DNA of 64,000 nucleotides from Chrysophaeum taylorii. Its lineage: Eukaryota; Sar; Pelagophyceae; Pelagomonadales; Pelagomonadaceae. Made by a program: the position numbers and the translations under genes. Location: positions 1 through 64,000 of the forward strand of contig JAQMWT010000384.1 of NCBI GenBank assembly GCA_029834535.1, in the 5' to 3' direction. This document shows positions 30,145 to 40,632 of this stretch, piece by piece. The notes beneath the pieces are model-generated. The model was not told the origin of the DNA. It did no database searches and saw only the letters and a list, made by a program, of their open reading frames with translations. Position 1 is the first letter of the stretch, and every line of letters starts with the position of its first letter.

Positions 30145-30877
30145 GTGCTTCCGCTTCCAACTGATGCGCCGGGGACGGCTCATGCTTTTTCTGCTGCCCC
30201 CCCCCTACAATCAGAAGTGGACGTTCCGCCGGATCCTAAACCTGAACAGAAGCCGAAAGTAAGGAGCGAGCCGAATGTGCGCATCAAAGGTGAAAAGATC
30301 AATAAGAGCCTCCCTGAGGTGAGGTTCAAATACGAAGAAAAGTTCGATGTGCCATGGAAGGATGCGCCGCGCGATGCGGGCGGTGTACCGTTACCGCAGA
30401 TTCCCGAGCACGTCAAGGACAATGATGCGATGAAAGTCGCAATTCCGACGAAGGAAGAAGTTGAGAAGGTTGCTCGAGATCTAGGAATTCCCGACAACCC
30501 GCATCTGGATGATGATGCGAAGATGATGTTGAGCCATTGCGTGCAATGCGCGTGGGCTTTATTTGATCCGATTATGAGACCCGTGGACTCGCCACCAGTT
30601 TCTCTACGATTTAAAGACGCAAACCCACGACCGATCAAGATGACGCCTTATAGGTTGACGCCAGCAAAGCTCGAGTGTCTCAGAAAGCAGATCACTGAGG
30701 GGTGTCGCGATGGAGTCATCCGACCGGCGAACTCTCCGTGGGGGTTTCCTGTACTGATGCTGCCTAAGAAGGGAGCCGAGGCCGGGACGTCGAATGCTTT
30801 TCGTGCTGCCGTTGACTTGCGTCAGCTCAATGATCAGCTGGTCAATGACAGTTGGCCGAATATTCGGCAAGATGATG
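30145..30877 (+). pseudogene. Gypsy A(+) linker and start of reverse transcriptase
   Basis: A Lys/Pro-rich linker with VPWKDAPRDAGGVPLPQIP, like the linker of B (VPWADAPNDEHGYPVPVVP), is followed by RT residues MRPVDSPPVSLRFKDANP, DGVIRPANSPWGFPVLMLPK and AAVDLRQLNDQL. The match to B stops at about 30877 in the RT fingers, where V sequence begins. It is truncated by rearrangement. Confidence 0.83.
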
Positions 30878-31140
30878 CTAGTATCATTGCCTTGTAGGGT
30901 GTAAACGAGTCGCAGTATATTTGTGTCAATTGCACATGGACATAAGTAGAGCAAAAGTTGCGAACAAATTAAAGGGCTTTACAGAATTCGCCAGCTTTGG
31001 TAGTACGACAGAAATACACTAAAAGAAACTTGGAAATGAGACACTTGAAGACCAATAGGTGACGAAAGTGAACCCATTCGGAAAGAACTGAGATGTAGCC
31101 ACCATCACATGCCCATGTTTCGCCTGGTTGAAAGGCTTCT

Positions 31141-31507
31141 AACTAACTAACTAACTTCAGACCTCTCCCGAGCATGGGAGCCAGGCCGGACCGACAGGAG
31201 CCAGTCCGGAATCACGGGCCTGTAGACGAGGGGCGCCGAAAGGTGGGTCGGCGGAGAGTGATCATCAAGCTTGTCGCCATGCGACGAGGACACCGCGATG
31301 TGACTGACAACCAACTCGTCGATAACCTTCCGTCTGCGCCCCCCGGCCATACCCCGTCCCACTGCGAACGTTCCGGCTGCCAACCGGCCCGCCCAAGAGG
31401 CGAATAGGTGCCAACCTACGCCGGGAGGGCGGATGCCCTCGCAAGGCTCAGGATTCATGAGGCACCGTCCTCCATCGCAACCATGCGGTCGGCGACCAGG
31501 GTAAGGG
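31141..31507 (-). mobile_element. Short LINE-derived element, copy 1
   Basis: A ~367-bp element read on the minus strand, starting near TTACCCTGGTCGCCGACC and ending in the GTTA repeat. A 12-bp target-site duplication TGAAAGGCTTCT lies at 31129-31140 and 31508-31519. Both ends match the LINE at 41023-45459: the 5' part shares GGTTGCGATGGAGGACG and the following ~100 bp, and the 3' part shares CCTGGCTCCCATG and the tail. It is an internally deleted, non-autonomous relative of that LINE. The ~103-codon ORF lies at 31147-31458. Confidence 0.9.
31147..31458 (-). CDS. Conserved ORF of the short element (103 aa)
   Basis: The ORF starts MNPEPCEGIRPPGVGWHLFA and ends ARERSEVS, with its stop supplied by the GTTA tail. 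The same frame is open in all four copies in this window (also 39791-40102, 46679-46990 and 53516-53824). The first half is homologous to the LINE start region (ARLPGWPVSTRKVCAGMGF...). It is Arg/Gly/Ser-rich and has no known domain. It may be a remnant of the LINE protein or only a frame kept open by recent copying from one master. I assign no function. Confidence 0.5.
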   Translation of the reverse strand: MNPEPCEGIRPPGVGWHLFASWAGRLAAGTFAVGRGMAGGRRRKVIDELVVSHIAVSSSHGDKLDDHSPPTHLSAPLVYRPVIPDWLLSVRPGSHARERSEVS

Positions 31508-32180
31508 TGAAAGGCTTCTTCGAACGAAGATTGCTCCTTGAGAACGTGAGGGTGTGGGAGCCTTTTCTTATTCAGAGTGCAGTCAACACACAATTTCCGA
31601 CAAGGGATGTCAGAAGGATTATGACCTTGATTCGCGATTACCTGGACAGCCTTTATTGCCTGATAATCACTTGAATGGCGAGTGTCATGGAAGATAGTGG
31701 CGCGTCTCTGTGCATCACGAAAAGAGAGTGTACCACGAGAATGGACTTTCCTGTCAAACGAGGCGTGTTTTTCATGTTGCTGCCGAGGAGTTATAAGAGG
31801 AATGTGTTTATCTGTTGTTTTAGAGGAGGATGTTGATGTATCATCTAAAGATGAAATGTTACACATAAACACACGTGCAGCAGAGTCGACATCAAACTGT
31901 GGGGTTGGAACTCGTAAGCAAGTTATCACAGCACAGGAAGGGTTTAGTAGACAGCCGTTGGGAAATTATAAGGCTCATGGTTTGTTGTGATGAATAGTCA
32001 GTAGGGATAATGTTTGTGAAGAAAGTAGATCTGAATGTTTCGGTTACTTTGGCATGATCGGGATCGAATGATGGAGACAAGGTTAATTTGCGTAGATCAT
32101 AGACGATCTGGCACAAGTGTGTATACAGCACAGTATGGGTGTGTATACAACACAGTATAGGTGCCGGTTGGAATAGCATT

Positions 32181-32365
32181 TGGTGATAGGAAATTGGATT
32201 TAGGGTTTGTACCCCCCCCAACTATCACACACACACCCAACCACCAATAAAATCGCTGTGTCGAACACCGTGCTGCTCTTTGTGTCGTTAGAGACAGGGC
32301 GTCAGGGCAGCACTACCACTGCCACCATTCTCTACCAGGAGCACAGTGATTTTTTCCTGTCTCTA
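32181..32365 (+). repeat. R(+) 5' LTR
   Basis: 185 bp ending CTGTCTCTA; the 5' edge has decayed from the TAGAGATAG start seen in the other three copies. It contains ACCAATAAAATCG, with an AATAAA-type poly(A) signal. Confidence 0.85.
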
Positions 32366-32577
32366 GGTTTGGACCCAGCCCGGAACTCGTAGAGAAACGT
32401 CCCTCCGAAAGACATCGATCTCGATCGACGTCTCGGACAAGACCCAGGATTTCCATGCAAGAGCAATCTCCTGAATTTCCCGAAGTTTATAGGACCGTAG
32501 TCGAGTCTAATCGCTTGCTACTGGTGCAAAAAGTGTGAAAGCAACCAAGCAACAGCGCAAAACGCAACCCCAACAAC
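32366..32577 (+). other. R(+) primer-binding site and leader
   Basis: TTTGGACCCAGCCCGG follows the 5' LTR. The TGG start and the same sequence at the same place in R(-) (near 56767-56780) support a tRNA primer-binding site. The leader then runs to the first ATG at 32578. Confidence 0.65.
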
Positions 32578-33788
32578 ATGGCGACTCAAGACCCCAACGT
32601 CACAAGTCTGAGTCAGGATTATTTGATGCAATTCATTCCATCACAAGAACAAGCTCTCCGGCTTTTGCAACAGCAAAACGATATCAAAGCTGATTTCGAT
32701 GCCGAACTTGATTCGTTATTCGCAAAACACCTTGACGCAAATGCTGCAGCATATGCTGCGCTCGCCGCAAAACACGCTGGCGACTATGATAAGCTCGCCG
32801 CAAGAATCGAAGCTATGAACGAGCAACTCGACCAGGACGAGCAACTTGAACAGGCTTCCCCACCAGCTGTTCTTACGGAACCCCCCTCAAGCAAACTTCT
32901 CACGAAGTCGCGACCCAAGACCCTATCATCTCGATGGTCACCCCCCCTCCTGCTGTTCAACACGTTCTCGAACATGGACAACACCCACCTTCTGCCGTCC
33001 ACCCCGCCGGATGTCAAACACCCCACGTCGAAGTCTCGGCCCCCACTGCCTTCCCTCCGGACCCTGGCATAGCCAAGGTTACTCCACAACCTGGCACACA
33101 CCACATTCACGAGAACACTCCATCTTGTTCGAATATCGCACCAGCGATGTTGAACACTCCACCACCACCACCACTCTTCATTACTCCCTTCACTCCACCA
33201 ACTCCACCGGAGCCTCCACCTCCTTCACTGGAACCTAACTCCCCACTTTCGGCGACTCACACTTCACCATCTCTTCAAGTTCCTCAACATCCTCGTCCAC
33301 CCACTCGCTGCAACACTCACTCCCTTCCCGACGATCATGCCACCTACGGCCATGACGGCCCCGGCACCGCCATTCATGACCAAGCCCCCACCGCGGCTAA
33401 AGCTCCTGCCGCCCCACCATCGGACCCTCCTGTCCGATATCCGTCACCTTCCGCAAGTCACTCTCATCACGACATTCACCTCCACCCACAAGACCATGCC
33501 ACCTACGGCCACGACGGCCCCGGCACTTCCATTCCTACCCAAGCTCCTTCCGCGGCTCAAGCTCCCGCCGCCACAACATCGGACCCTCCTGCCCGATCTT
33601 CATCACCTTTCGAACGTCGCTGTCACCCCGATTTCCACCTCCGCCCGCGTGATTGCGCACTCCACGGCTACGACCCTTCTCCCGTCACCACCCAAGCATC
33701 ACTCAACACTCCTCCTACAAGCTCCCATGCACCTTCGTCTGCGCTCCAACGCGAGTTGGCCACCACCCAGACTGCACTCGACTCCTAA
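32578..33788 (+). CDS. R(+) coiled-coil and Pro-rich N-terminal coding region
   Basis: The first ORF starts MATQDPNVTSLSQDYLMQF and carries an Ala/Gln/Asp-rich helical segment with DQDEQLEQA. R(-) starts MATHDPQVPSLEVATQF and shares DQDEQLEQAPQ. A Pro/Thr/His-rich region follows, with an internal tandem duplication of ~160 bp (33337-33560) encoding two DHATYGHDGPGT blocks, also present in R(-). The conserved reading frame between the copies suggests real coding, possibly a gag-like structural protein. No catalytic motif is visible. The region is a fossil. Confidence 0.5.
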
Positions 33789-34148
33789 ACCGCCGACTTG
33801 GCCGCAACCAAGGCCACGCTCACCCTCAATGAAAACGCTTTGGCCGCCGTCACCACCACACTCACCCTCACTGACGCTGCCTTCGCCTTCGCGCCACCGC
33901 CAAGCTCGCCACCCAAGCCGACGAACTGGTCTCCACCCACGCTGAACTCCATCTCAAGGACACCCAGCTCGAGGCACTCGAAACTGCCAACGCTGACATC
34001 CGCAACTCCCACTCCGAAACCAACGCCGCCCTCCACAGCATTCTTGCCTCCTTGGATGCCACCAACCCCACCCAAGATGCAGCATTGCATCTTTCACCTC
34101 CTTCCCCCATTCATCACCTCCCTTCACCCCCTTCCAAGCTAACCTCCG

Positions 34149-35330
34149 ATGCCTCTCTCCCGATTCCACCCGAATACCATCACCACCTCCACGGATGCCC
34201 CGGACCCGGTTCTCCTGGTTCACCAACTGCTCCGCCTATCTGTCCTCAACCGCCCGCCGTCTCTGGCCCCTCCTCCAATGCCACCCTTCGCCTCTCTGGC
34301 ACCCACAGTCCCACTTTGCACCCGCTCGCCTCCTTGGCCACCTGGTTCATACCAACTCGACCACATCCCCGCGTTCGAGTTGCGAGGGCGTACATCCAAC
34401 ACCGGCGACCGTACCCCTACCACCGGCGACGTTCTCCACTTGCAAAGTCTCACCAAGAAACAAGACCACCAACATCAAGATTCGACAACTTCGGAATCAG
34501 CAACAGGCAGCTCTATCTACGATGGTAACGAACACCATCATGCTGCAACGGCATGCATAAAGGCTTCCTCTCTCTTTGGGCGCAACGGGCCAGACAGAAG
34601 CCCTGATGACGTGCAAAGCGAAACCAAGAAGCAAAACAATGTAGATCAAAAGTCGACAAATTTCGAATTATCGACCAACAGCTCTCTCCCTAATGGTCCT
34701 GATCACCATCTTGCTGCCAAGACACGCACGAGGGCTTCTCCTCTCTTCGGGCACAACGGCCCAGGAAGCAGACTTGCCGACGGAACGCCAAGCCCCCTCG
34801 TTCCCACGGTCGACAAGTCAACGAACAAGACACTTCGAGATGTTCCCGAGTATTACGCCTACATCGACTATGGCAACCACACTCAAGGATACATGGCCCC
34901 AACGTCTTCAATGCCCCAGGCAACAGAGCCGCAGGCTACTGACGACATCCTATCGGATTCCGCCCCCTGGTCTGGTGCGTACAGCGAAGAAGCAAGTCGA
35001 ACTTCACTTATCTCGAAGATAGTCTCCCCGACCATTCCCGATCAGCCACCTGATCCAAGCGCCATCACCAATGCCCCCGCTATACCGCATCCACAAGGAC
35101 AAGACACGCTGTCAATGATCCCACGGTCACCATACTCGCAGGAACTCACCGCACCTGCAGGAATCAGCTCAGATTCGCCAGGCACTCCCGCCTTGTTCGA
35201 TATCTCTCGATCAGCCGCTCCCGATCACTTCAAAGCTGCCTTCTCTCTCCGAAGACAGGCACGCACTGCCGCTCACCGGCACTCATTGCTGCACCCAGCA
35301 TCCACCTTCCCGGCCGGATGCACTGGATGA
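34149..35330 (+). CDS. R(+) Ser/Pro/Thr-rich coding region
   Basis: An open frame rich in Pro, Ser, Thr and His. It contains blocks such as FGHNGPGS, DVPEYYAYIDYGNHTQ and PTIPDQPPDPS that recur at the same place in R(-) (within 53854-56217). Conservation of the amino-acid string across copies suggests that it was translated. I recognise no domain; it looks largely disordered. Confidence 0.45.
   Translation: MPLSRFHPNTITTSTDAPDPVLLVHQLLRLSVLNRPPSLAPPPMPPFASLAPTVPLCTRSPPWPPGSYQLDHIPAFELRGRTSNTGDRTPTTGDVLHLQSLTKKQDHQHQDSTTSESATGSSIYDGNEHHHAATACIKASSLFGRNGPDRSPDDVQSETKKQNNVDQKSTNFELSTNSSLPNGPDHHLAAKTRTRASPLFGHNGPGSRLADGTPSPLVPTVDKSTNKTLRDVPEYYAYIDYGNHTQGYMAPTSSMPQATEPQATDDILSDSAPWSGAYSEEASRTSLISKIVSPTIPDQPPDPSAITNAPAIPHPQGQDTLSMIPRSPYSQELTAPAGISSDSPGTPALFDISRSAAPDHFKAAFSLRRQARTAAHRHSLLHPASTFPAGCTG
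34381..34392 (+). promoter_or_regulatory. Repeated motif TRCGAGGGCGYA, internal site 1 of R(+)
   Basis: TGCGAGGGCGTA here, with related copies at 36391-36402, 37999-38010 and at the 3' LTR edge (40623-40634). The same four sites occur in R(-) at 54807-54818, 52688-52699, 51075-51086 and 48693-48704. The copy at the LTR edge lies where a polypurine tract would be expected. Confidence 0.6.
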
Positions 35331-35513
35331 CACTGCTCAGCAGGTTGCATGGACCCATCTGCGATCACCATGTTACGATTCGATGGATGTCATCGCACGA
35401 GCATCAGTCGCAGCACATGATCACCCGCTCTTCAACTCTCAGTCAGAGGACGCATTCCTTTCGGATGCCGACCCTTACATCTCACCGCGACCAAGCTTTG
35501 GCAAGCCTCCATC

Positions 35514-38192
35514 ATGGCCGCAGTCACAGACACAGATTTCGAGAGTTATGGACGCTCCGATCAGCCGCAAACTGTGCACGCTTCTATTGCGACCACCTCG
35601 GTCCTTTATGTCCGCCTGCATAGCTCTCTTCTGGACGCCACACGCCCACGCTGCCTCCAGAAAATCGATGTTGCGCTCTCGGGTGACATTCTCCGCGCGC
35701 ACTGCACAGACTCGCTCCACCCGAGCCGCTTCTGTCAGCATTTTCGCATAACAGAAATGTACGACGAATGTTCCATGCCAGCTACCGGCTCCACCGAAGA
35801 CATGCACAATCGCCACGCACGATGCCTCCCTCGACAGCGTCTTATCGCTCGGCACGTCACTCCTCATTCGAGGACACAAGCCATATGCCCCCACCTTAGA
35901 GTGCACTATACGCCGATGGGCAACCCTGGTCACTACGGCGCTCGCTGCTCTGGTCCCCGCATCTCCGCCATTGAGCATGCACCCAGCATGACTGACCCTT
36001 CCATCGGCCTTGGCTCTACCGCACTCACGCACTATGACCCCAGCGAACTCGCACTCTCCTTCGGCGATTCCCCTTTTCGATTTCCCGCACTGGACCCCAC
36101 GCATTCCAGGCCGGATATTCTCCCCCACGGGATCTCAGCTCATGCACCCATCTGCACTACCTCGCAGACAGGTCAGCCGCGCGCCACACCCATTTTGGCA
36201 CTGATTTCGGAACACTCGCATCACGCGATTTTGCTCTTGGAGCATGACCCGCTTCTCGATGCTCTCCGCGTCACCACCTTTAACACCAAGACACTCGTCA
36301 TTTTTACCGACGCTCCGCGCCGCCACGTGTCTCATGACCTTCCGACCACCAACATAAGTCGCTCGCGCCCGCACCAAGTCGCGCACGCCTTACGAGGGCG
36401 TATTTCAATTGGTGACCTCCGAGGTCTTTCGACGCATTATCGGACGTCCGACCTTGAACTTACGAGTCACTTTACGGCAATCCCCAACGCCAAGACGCCT
36501 GACGCTGCACAACCATGTCTCTGGAACTCCCCAACCACAGAAAATGCCAGACAAGAAAGCACTCAGCTCCCCACAACTGCTCAACAGCTGCTTCTAGTCT
36601 CGCACATAGCAACGACGACTATCTCGCAGTCTCTCTTGGACGACAAGACGAAAGATAAGACTACAACGGCTAGCTACACCACTCAGCCCATCGATGTAGC
36701 AGACGAGACAATGCAAACCAGCTGCACAGCACGGTTCCAGACAGAGCCGACAATGCCCAGGTCCAACGTTCAACCGCTCAACCAAGCGCACATCCTGTCA
36801 CTCGACCTTGCACTGCTACAGGCTCCTGTCTCACTCATATCTGATGCACCCCTCCCGATTGATCAGTCTTTCAGACATGTCCCGCTCGCAGAAGCACCAC
36901 CGCAGGACGCACAGGTGCATCATGAAGATACAGGTAAGCGCACCACGATTACACGCACTAGCTCATTGCGCCTATCTGATCACGATGAGATGAAGCTGCA
37001 GCTTCGCTTGCTCCCTTCGCCTCTGGAAGACAAAGGCCGCCTTCCAGCCTCCCAGGCACCTGACTCGCCCCTGCCGCTGCAATCCGCGGCAGCACAGACG
37101 ATCTCGCCTCCCTGCATGACTGTAGATCAGGCACTAGCCAATGTCAGCACTCGCCAGAGTTATGCGCACCCGCTGGAATCTCACCAGCACGGATACCTCA
37201 GCCAGGCAGGTCACTGCACCACCTCGGTCTCCCCTGACACCAGGTCGATGCATCGCCCCTTCGCGACCACTTCACGTCATCTATTGGACGACTATGATCT
37301 CAAGCACGAACTCATCGCACCGATTGAGTCATCTCCAAGCAGGAGCCCTATCTTGGATCCAACTCAGTCTATCCCACAGGAACCTTGGCCGCCAGACGCT
37401 ACCTATGTGCTCATGGTTTCTCCATTGGTTTCCTCCATAGCTTTTGACTGCAGCAGAGACAAGATGCAACCATCCCATGCGACTATACCCGCATTCTCGT
37501 TTAGAACACAAGCATTTCCTTCATGTCAGATGTTTACGTTCGTGGTACCGCCATATACAGCAACCAATATCAACGTGGACTGCGTTCCACCCTCATCTCG
37601 GAACCTTACACCCGACATGCTGCTCCCGGCACTGTTAACCAGTCCCATCACGTCTGATTCAGCTCCCATTGCCTTGTATGACGTTATACGTCATATTCCG
37701 ATCACAACCCAGACACCGCACAGGCTCCTACGCACTCGCGACGGCACGCTCGCCGCCCCTCTCGGTTTAGACTACCAACATTGCGCCATCCTCATGGTAC
37801 ACTCACAGTCGACTGAGATGCACGCTCGCTTGTTGCACAGTACGATGCCCGAACACCTTTCGGTTCATGATAAGCACAACACTGTCGTTTCAGTCACCGC
37901 TAACGCGCCCCCTCCGACCGCCGCCCGGTCCTGCGCTCGTTCCGCAACCACGGTCTCTCAGCCTCACCGGCAATTCGAAGATTTCGCCATGTTCAAAGTA
38001 CGAGGGTGCATTCGTTTTCTACCGCCGACAAGATCTGTTTCGACTCATGTCAGCCACGCTATCTATGGGACCTCTGGCTACATCGGAACTCACTTCAAGG
38101 CACGTACTGAAGTCCCTCTTCCTAAGGACCACCGTCACACGACAAGACCTGATGAGCACTCGTCGTTCCTCCCCGCTCCCAGGTGGTGGTAA
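35514..38192 (+). CDS. R(+) long Thr/Ser/His-rich ORF (892 aa)
   Basis: This is the longest open frame of R(+). Composition is low-complexity, rich in Ser, Thr, Pro, His and Leu, with no polymerase, protease or integrase motif. Segments are matched in the decayed region 49173-52700 of R(-), for example DVADET/TSCTARFQT-like parts, HVPLAEAPPQD and PLGLDYQHCAI/PLGLDYKHCAI. It could be a structural or accessory protein, or an old coding region under weak constraint. Unknown function. Confidence 0.4.
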   Translation: MAAVTDTDFESYGRSDQPQTVHASIATTSVLYVRLHSSLLDATRPRCLQKIDVALSGDILRAHCTDSLHPSRFCQHFRITEMYDECSMPATGSTEDMHNRHARCLPRQRLIARHVTPHSRTQAICPHLRVHYTPMGNPGHYGARCSGPRISAIEHAPSMTDPSIGLGSTALTHYDPSELALSFGDSPFRFPALDPTHSRPDILPHGISAHAPICTTSQTGQPRATPILALISEHSHHAILLLEHDPLLDALRVTTFNTKTLVIFTDAPRRHVSHDLPTTNISRSRPHQVAHALRGRISIGDLRGLSTHYRTSDLELTSHFTAIPNAKTPDAAQPCLWNSPTTENARQESTQLPTTAQQLLLVSHIATTTISQSLLDDKTKDKTTTASYTTQPIDVADETMQTSCTARFQTEPTMPRSNVQPLNQAHILSLDLALLQAPVSLISDAPLPIDQSFRHVPLAEAPPQDAQVHHEDTGKRTTITRTSSLRLSDHDEMKLQLRLLPSPLEDKGRLPASQAPDSPLPLQSAAAQTISPPCMTVDQALANVSTRQSYAHPLESHQHGYLSQAGHCTTSVSPDTRSMHRPFATTSRHLLDDYDLKHELIAPIESSPSRSPILDPTQSIPQEPWPPDATYVLMVSPLVSSIAFDCSRDKMQPSHATIPAFSFRTQAFPSCQMFTFVVPPYTATNINVDCVPPSSRNLTPDMLLPALLTSPITSDSAPIALYDVIRHIPITTQTPHRLLRTRDGTLAAPLGLDYQHCAILMVHSQSTEMHARLLHSTMPEHLSVHDKHNTVVSVTANAPPPTAARSCARSATTVSQPHRQFEDFAMFKVRGCIRFLPPTRSVSTHVSHAIYGTSGYIGTHFKARTEVPLPKDHRHTTRPDEHSSFLPAPRWW

Positions 38193-39782
38193 CGAGACTC
38201 CCGACGATTCAATTCCCGACGATTTGTGATGACACTAAGTTTCGTCATCAATGCAATTCTGAGCCTCCCACGCTGTTCCGTCCGTCTCTTGCAGGTCGCA
38301 CCTCTCAAGTTTCCGCTCACTCGATTTCACCCTTTATGCTGCCATATGCAAATGAAGTTCTGTCATGCCAACGCCACATGTCGCAGTTATCGCCAAACTC
38401 GCACAACAAATGCCCCCCACCTAATGATAGCCGCACGCAGAGTCCTTTGCTCGCCTCTTATTACGTCACTCCCAGCACGATGCTTGACGTTGAAGATCTG
38501 CACCTCTATGGTTCGGTTACAGCACGACTTCACGCGACATCCTCGACCAGTTCTATCCACGATTCGCATCTATCGACATTACTGTCAGAATTCTGCTTCG
38601 GACACAGCTCGGATTGCACTCGCATATTTTGCTCTAATGACGCACCCGGCTCGCTCCTCTTCGTTCACACTGTAGATTCCATCTTGCACAACTCTCGGCC
38701 CAACAGCTGCCATTGCGATTCGCACCCAGTCGACATTCTCCGTAGCACCCGCGAGGACAACCCCCAATTTCCACAGGTTGAACACGCGCTCTGCTCTCAG
38801 CATTCTACCGAATGTCACTGCCGCACACCGCATGCCCCACCCAGTTGTGTTGTGGATCAAGGGAAGCCAGTTGCCATGCCTATCTCTTCCTTTATCTCCG
38901 CACACTCGCTGCCAGCCACAGTCTCGCATGACTCATTCTTATCGGACGGTCCTCACACTATGTCAATTGTCTCACATCAGATTCACTCTTCGGTCATCTC
39001 CCGTCCACAGATTCATCCTCTCTTGAAACATACGTTGTATACTGTACAGCTCCCGCGTATCGACACCACCCTTCTGTCGAATGTCTCAACTTCCAGTCAC
39101 TGCACAATTCACCAGGGATGCACCACGCTCACTCGCGTTTGTACATCAAGGGAAGTTTGATTCTGGTGAAAACGACTCCGGAGATGAAATGAATTCTGGA
39201 TCAGTTGATTGTCACGACTCATGATTACTTTGCCGAATAGAACACGACCCTCCAGTCGAACACGAAAGATGCGACTCCGACCATGCCTTCGAAGTCAGCC
39301 CTCCCACAGGCCAGGACAATGTCTTCGCACTGTCCATCGGCTTCAGGCATTTATTCCTGTTGCCCGACTCTTCTGCACAGGACACACGTCTGCATCCACC
39401 ATCATACGCGACACACTCGCAAACTTCAGTCCCAGTCCAATCATCTTTTGATGATAGCAAATGGCAACCTCCACCAGACCACAATTCCAGGTCTACAGCC
39501 AAAACTCAGGACTACCGACAAAACTCTAGCATTGCAAAATTATCTTTATAATTGTTTCATCTTTATTGGCCACCCCCAGACGACTTTATCCCGATATCAA
39601 CGTTGCACGATGGTTATTCACATGTTACTTTAGACATTCATAGTTTAGCTTCAGCTGTCCCACGCTACACTCAAGACGACAGCTTCGACACTTATGTGAC
39701 TGACAATCCTGGTTCTTACATCTTCCAGGAACAGCTCCGCGCTACTCGCCATCGCAACGACGATTACCTTACCATGTCGATA
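38193..39782 (+). pseudogene. R(+) downstream decayed coding region
   Basis: The C-rich, His/Ser-rich composition continues. Segments match 49173-50850 of R(-) (for example SDCTRIF/SDCTRVL and SVDCPSS-type blocks). No domain is recognised. It is decayed in both copies. Confidence 0.4.
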
Positions 39783-40150
39783 CTAACTAACTAACTAACT
39801 TCAGACCTCTCCCGAGCATGGGAGCCAGGCCGGACCGACAGGAGCCAGTCCGGAATCACGGGCCTGTAGACGAGGAGCGCCGAAAGGTCGGTCGGCGGAG
39901 AGTGACCATCAAGCTTGTCGCCATGCGACGAGGAGACTGCGATGTGACTGACAACCAACTCGTTGATAACCTTCCGTCTGCGCCCCCCGGCCATACCCCA
40001 TCCCACTGCGAACGTTCCGGCTGCCAACCGGCCCGCCCGGGAGGCGAATAGGTGCCAACCTACGCCGGGAGGGCGGATGCCCTCGCAAGGCTCAGGATTC
40101 ATGAGGCACCGTCCTCCATCGCAACCGCAGTCGGCGATGAGGGTAAGGGT
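39783..40150 (-). mobile_element. Short LINE-derived element, copy 2
   Basis: Same family as 31141-31507, inserted in R(+). It reads on the minus strand from TTACCCTCATCGCCGACT to the GTTA tail at 39783, with the ~103-codon frame open. I did not find a clear target-site duplication. Confidence 0.88.
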
Positions 40151-40632
40151 GTGAGATGACACTAGTACACTCGCATATTTCTATACACATCACCATTCTT
40201 CTGTTCACATTGCATCTAACATCCTCTTCACGATGTTGTCATTGCCATCCTTCTTTCATCAGTCACTGAACAAGATGATGATCTCATCTCTAGTACTGTA
40301 TTCGCCATATTTCACGCTTAGCCCATTTAGCATCTTCTTTCACGTTCCCTCTTCTTTGCGATCTTTTCCTTTTTCAACTTATTCGCCTCCTCCTCTTGCA
40401 TTCTCCTTTTCACTTTGTTTCCCCTTTCGACCTATTCCACGTTCTACTTTGCGCTCTTTCTCCTTTCTCACTTACACCCCCCTGCTACTCCGCTCTACTC
40501 TGTCTCTCTCGTGCACTTCGCACCCTTCTCATCACACGCCACCTCACAGCTCAACTTCTCATTGTCTCTGGCCAGACATTTGTTTTGTTTGTTCCAGATT
40601 GTCGCTCTTCCCGAGTTCAATCTGCGAGCGCG
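40151..40632 (+). other. R(+) pyrimidine-rich stretch before 3' LTR
   Basis: About 480 bp, very rich in C and T (CTTTTTCAACTT, CTTTCTCC and similar runs), without a supported gene. R(-) has the matching purine-rich stretch at 48695-49000 in reverse. It ends in TGCGAGCGCG directly at the 3' LTR. Confidence 0.6.

Larger units (their letters stand above)
14401..30877 (+). mobile_element. Ty3/Gypsy element A(+) with DNMT domain, interrupted by element B
   Basis: It has a 5' LTR (14401-14727), leader, gag, Arg/Ser-rich region, protease, a DNMT domain and the start of RT. Element B (19708-29522) is inserted inside the DNMT part, and A resumes at 29528. At about 30877 the A sequence stops in the RT fingers region and the V element begins, so most of RT, RNase H, integrase and the 3' LTR are missing. 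It is a fossil with a few breaks besides the large loss. It mirrors A(-) across 14115-14400. Confidence 0.87.
30878..32180 (-). mobile_element. V element copy 2, integrase-like segment
   Basis: Read on the minus strand, this holds a stretch with DVDSAARV (protease-like DSA), then a zinc-like arrangement of His and Cys ending in CRKLCVDCTLNKKR, then PGETWACDGGYIS, in which the Asp may be the first of the integrase triad, and FRHLLVFKCLISKFLLVYF, as in retroviral-type cores. A short element interrupts it at 31141-31507. Its 5' edge joins R(+) at the GCATT duplication. Its 3' edge is truncated against A(+). A 25-bp tandem repeat lies near 32118-32162. It is a decayed fossil with several breaks. 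Confidence 0.62.

Noticed and set aside
31174-31407. 77-codon plus-strand ORF in each short element (MGARPDRQEPV...)
   Set aside because: It is antisense to the ORF that aligns with the LINE protein and lies in the same conserved DNA. I treat it as a shadow frame.
35514-38192. The 892-codon ORF as a host gene such as a mucin or cell-wall protein
   Set aside because: It lies between the LTRs of R(+), recurs at the same place in R(-), and shows no signal peptide or exon structure.
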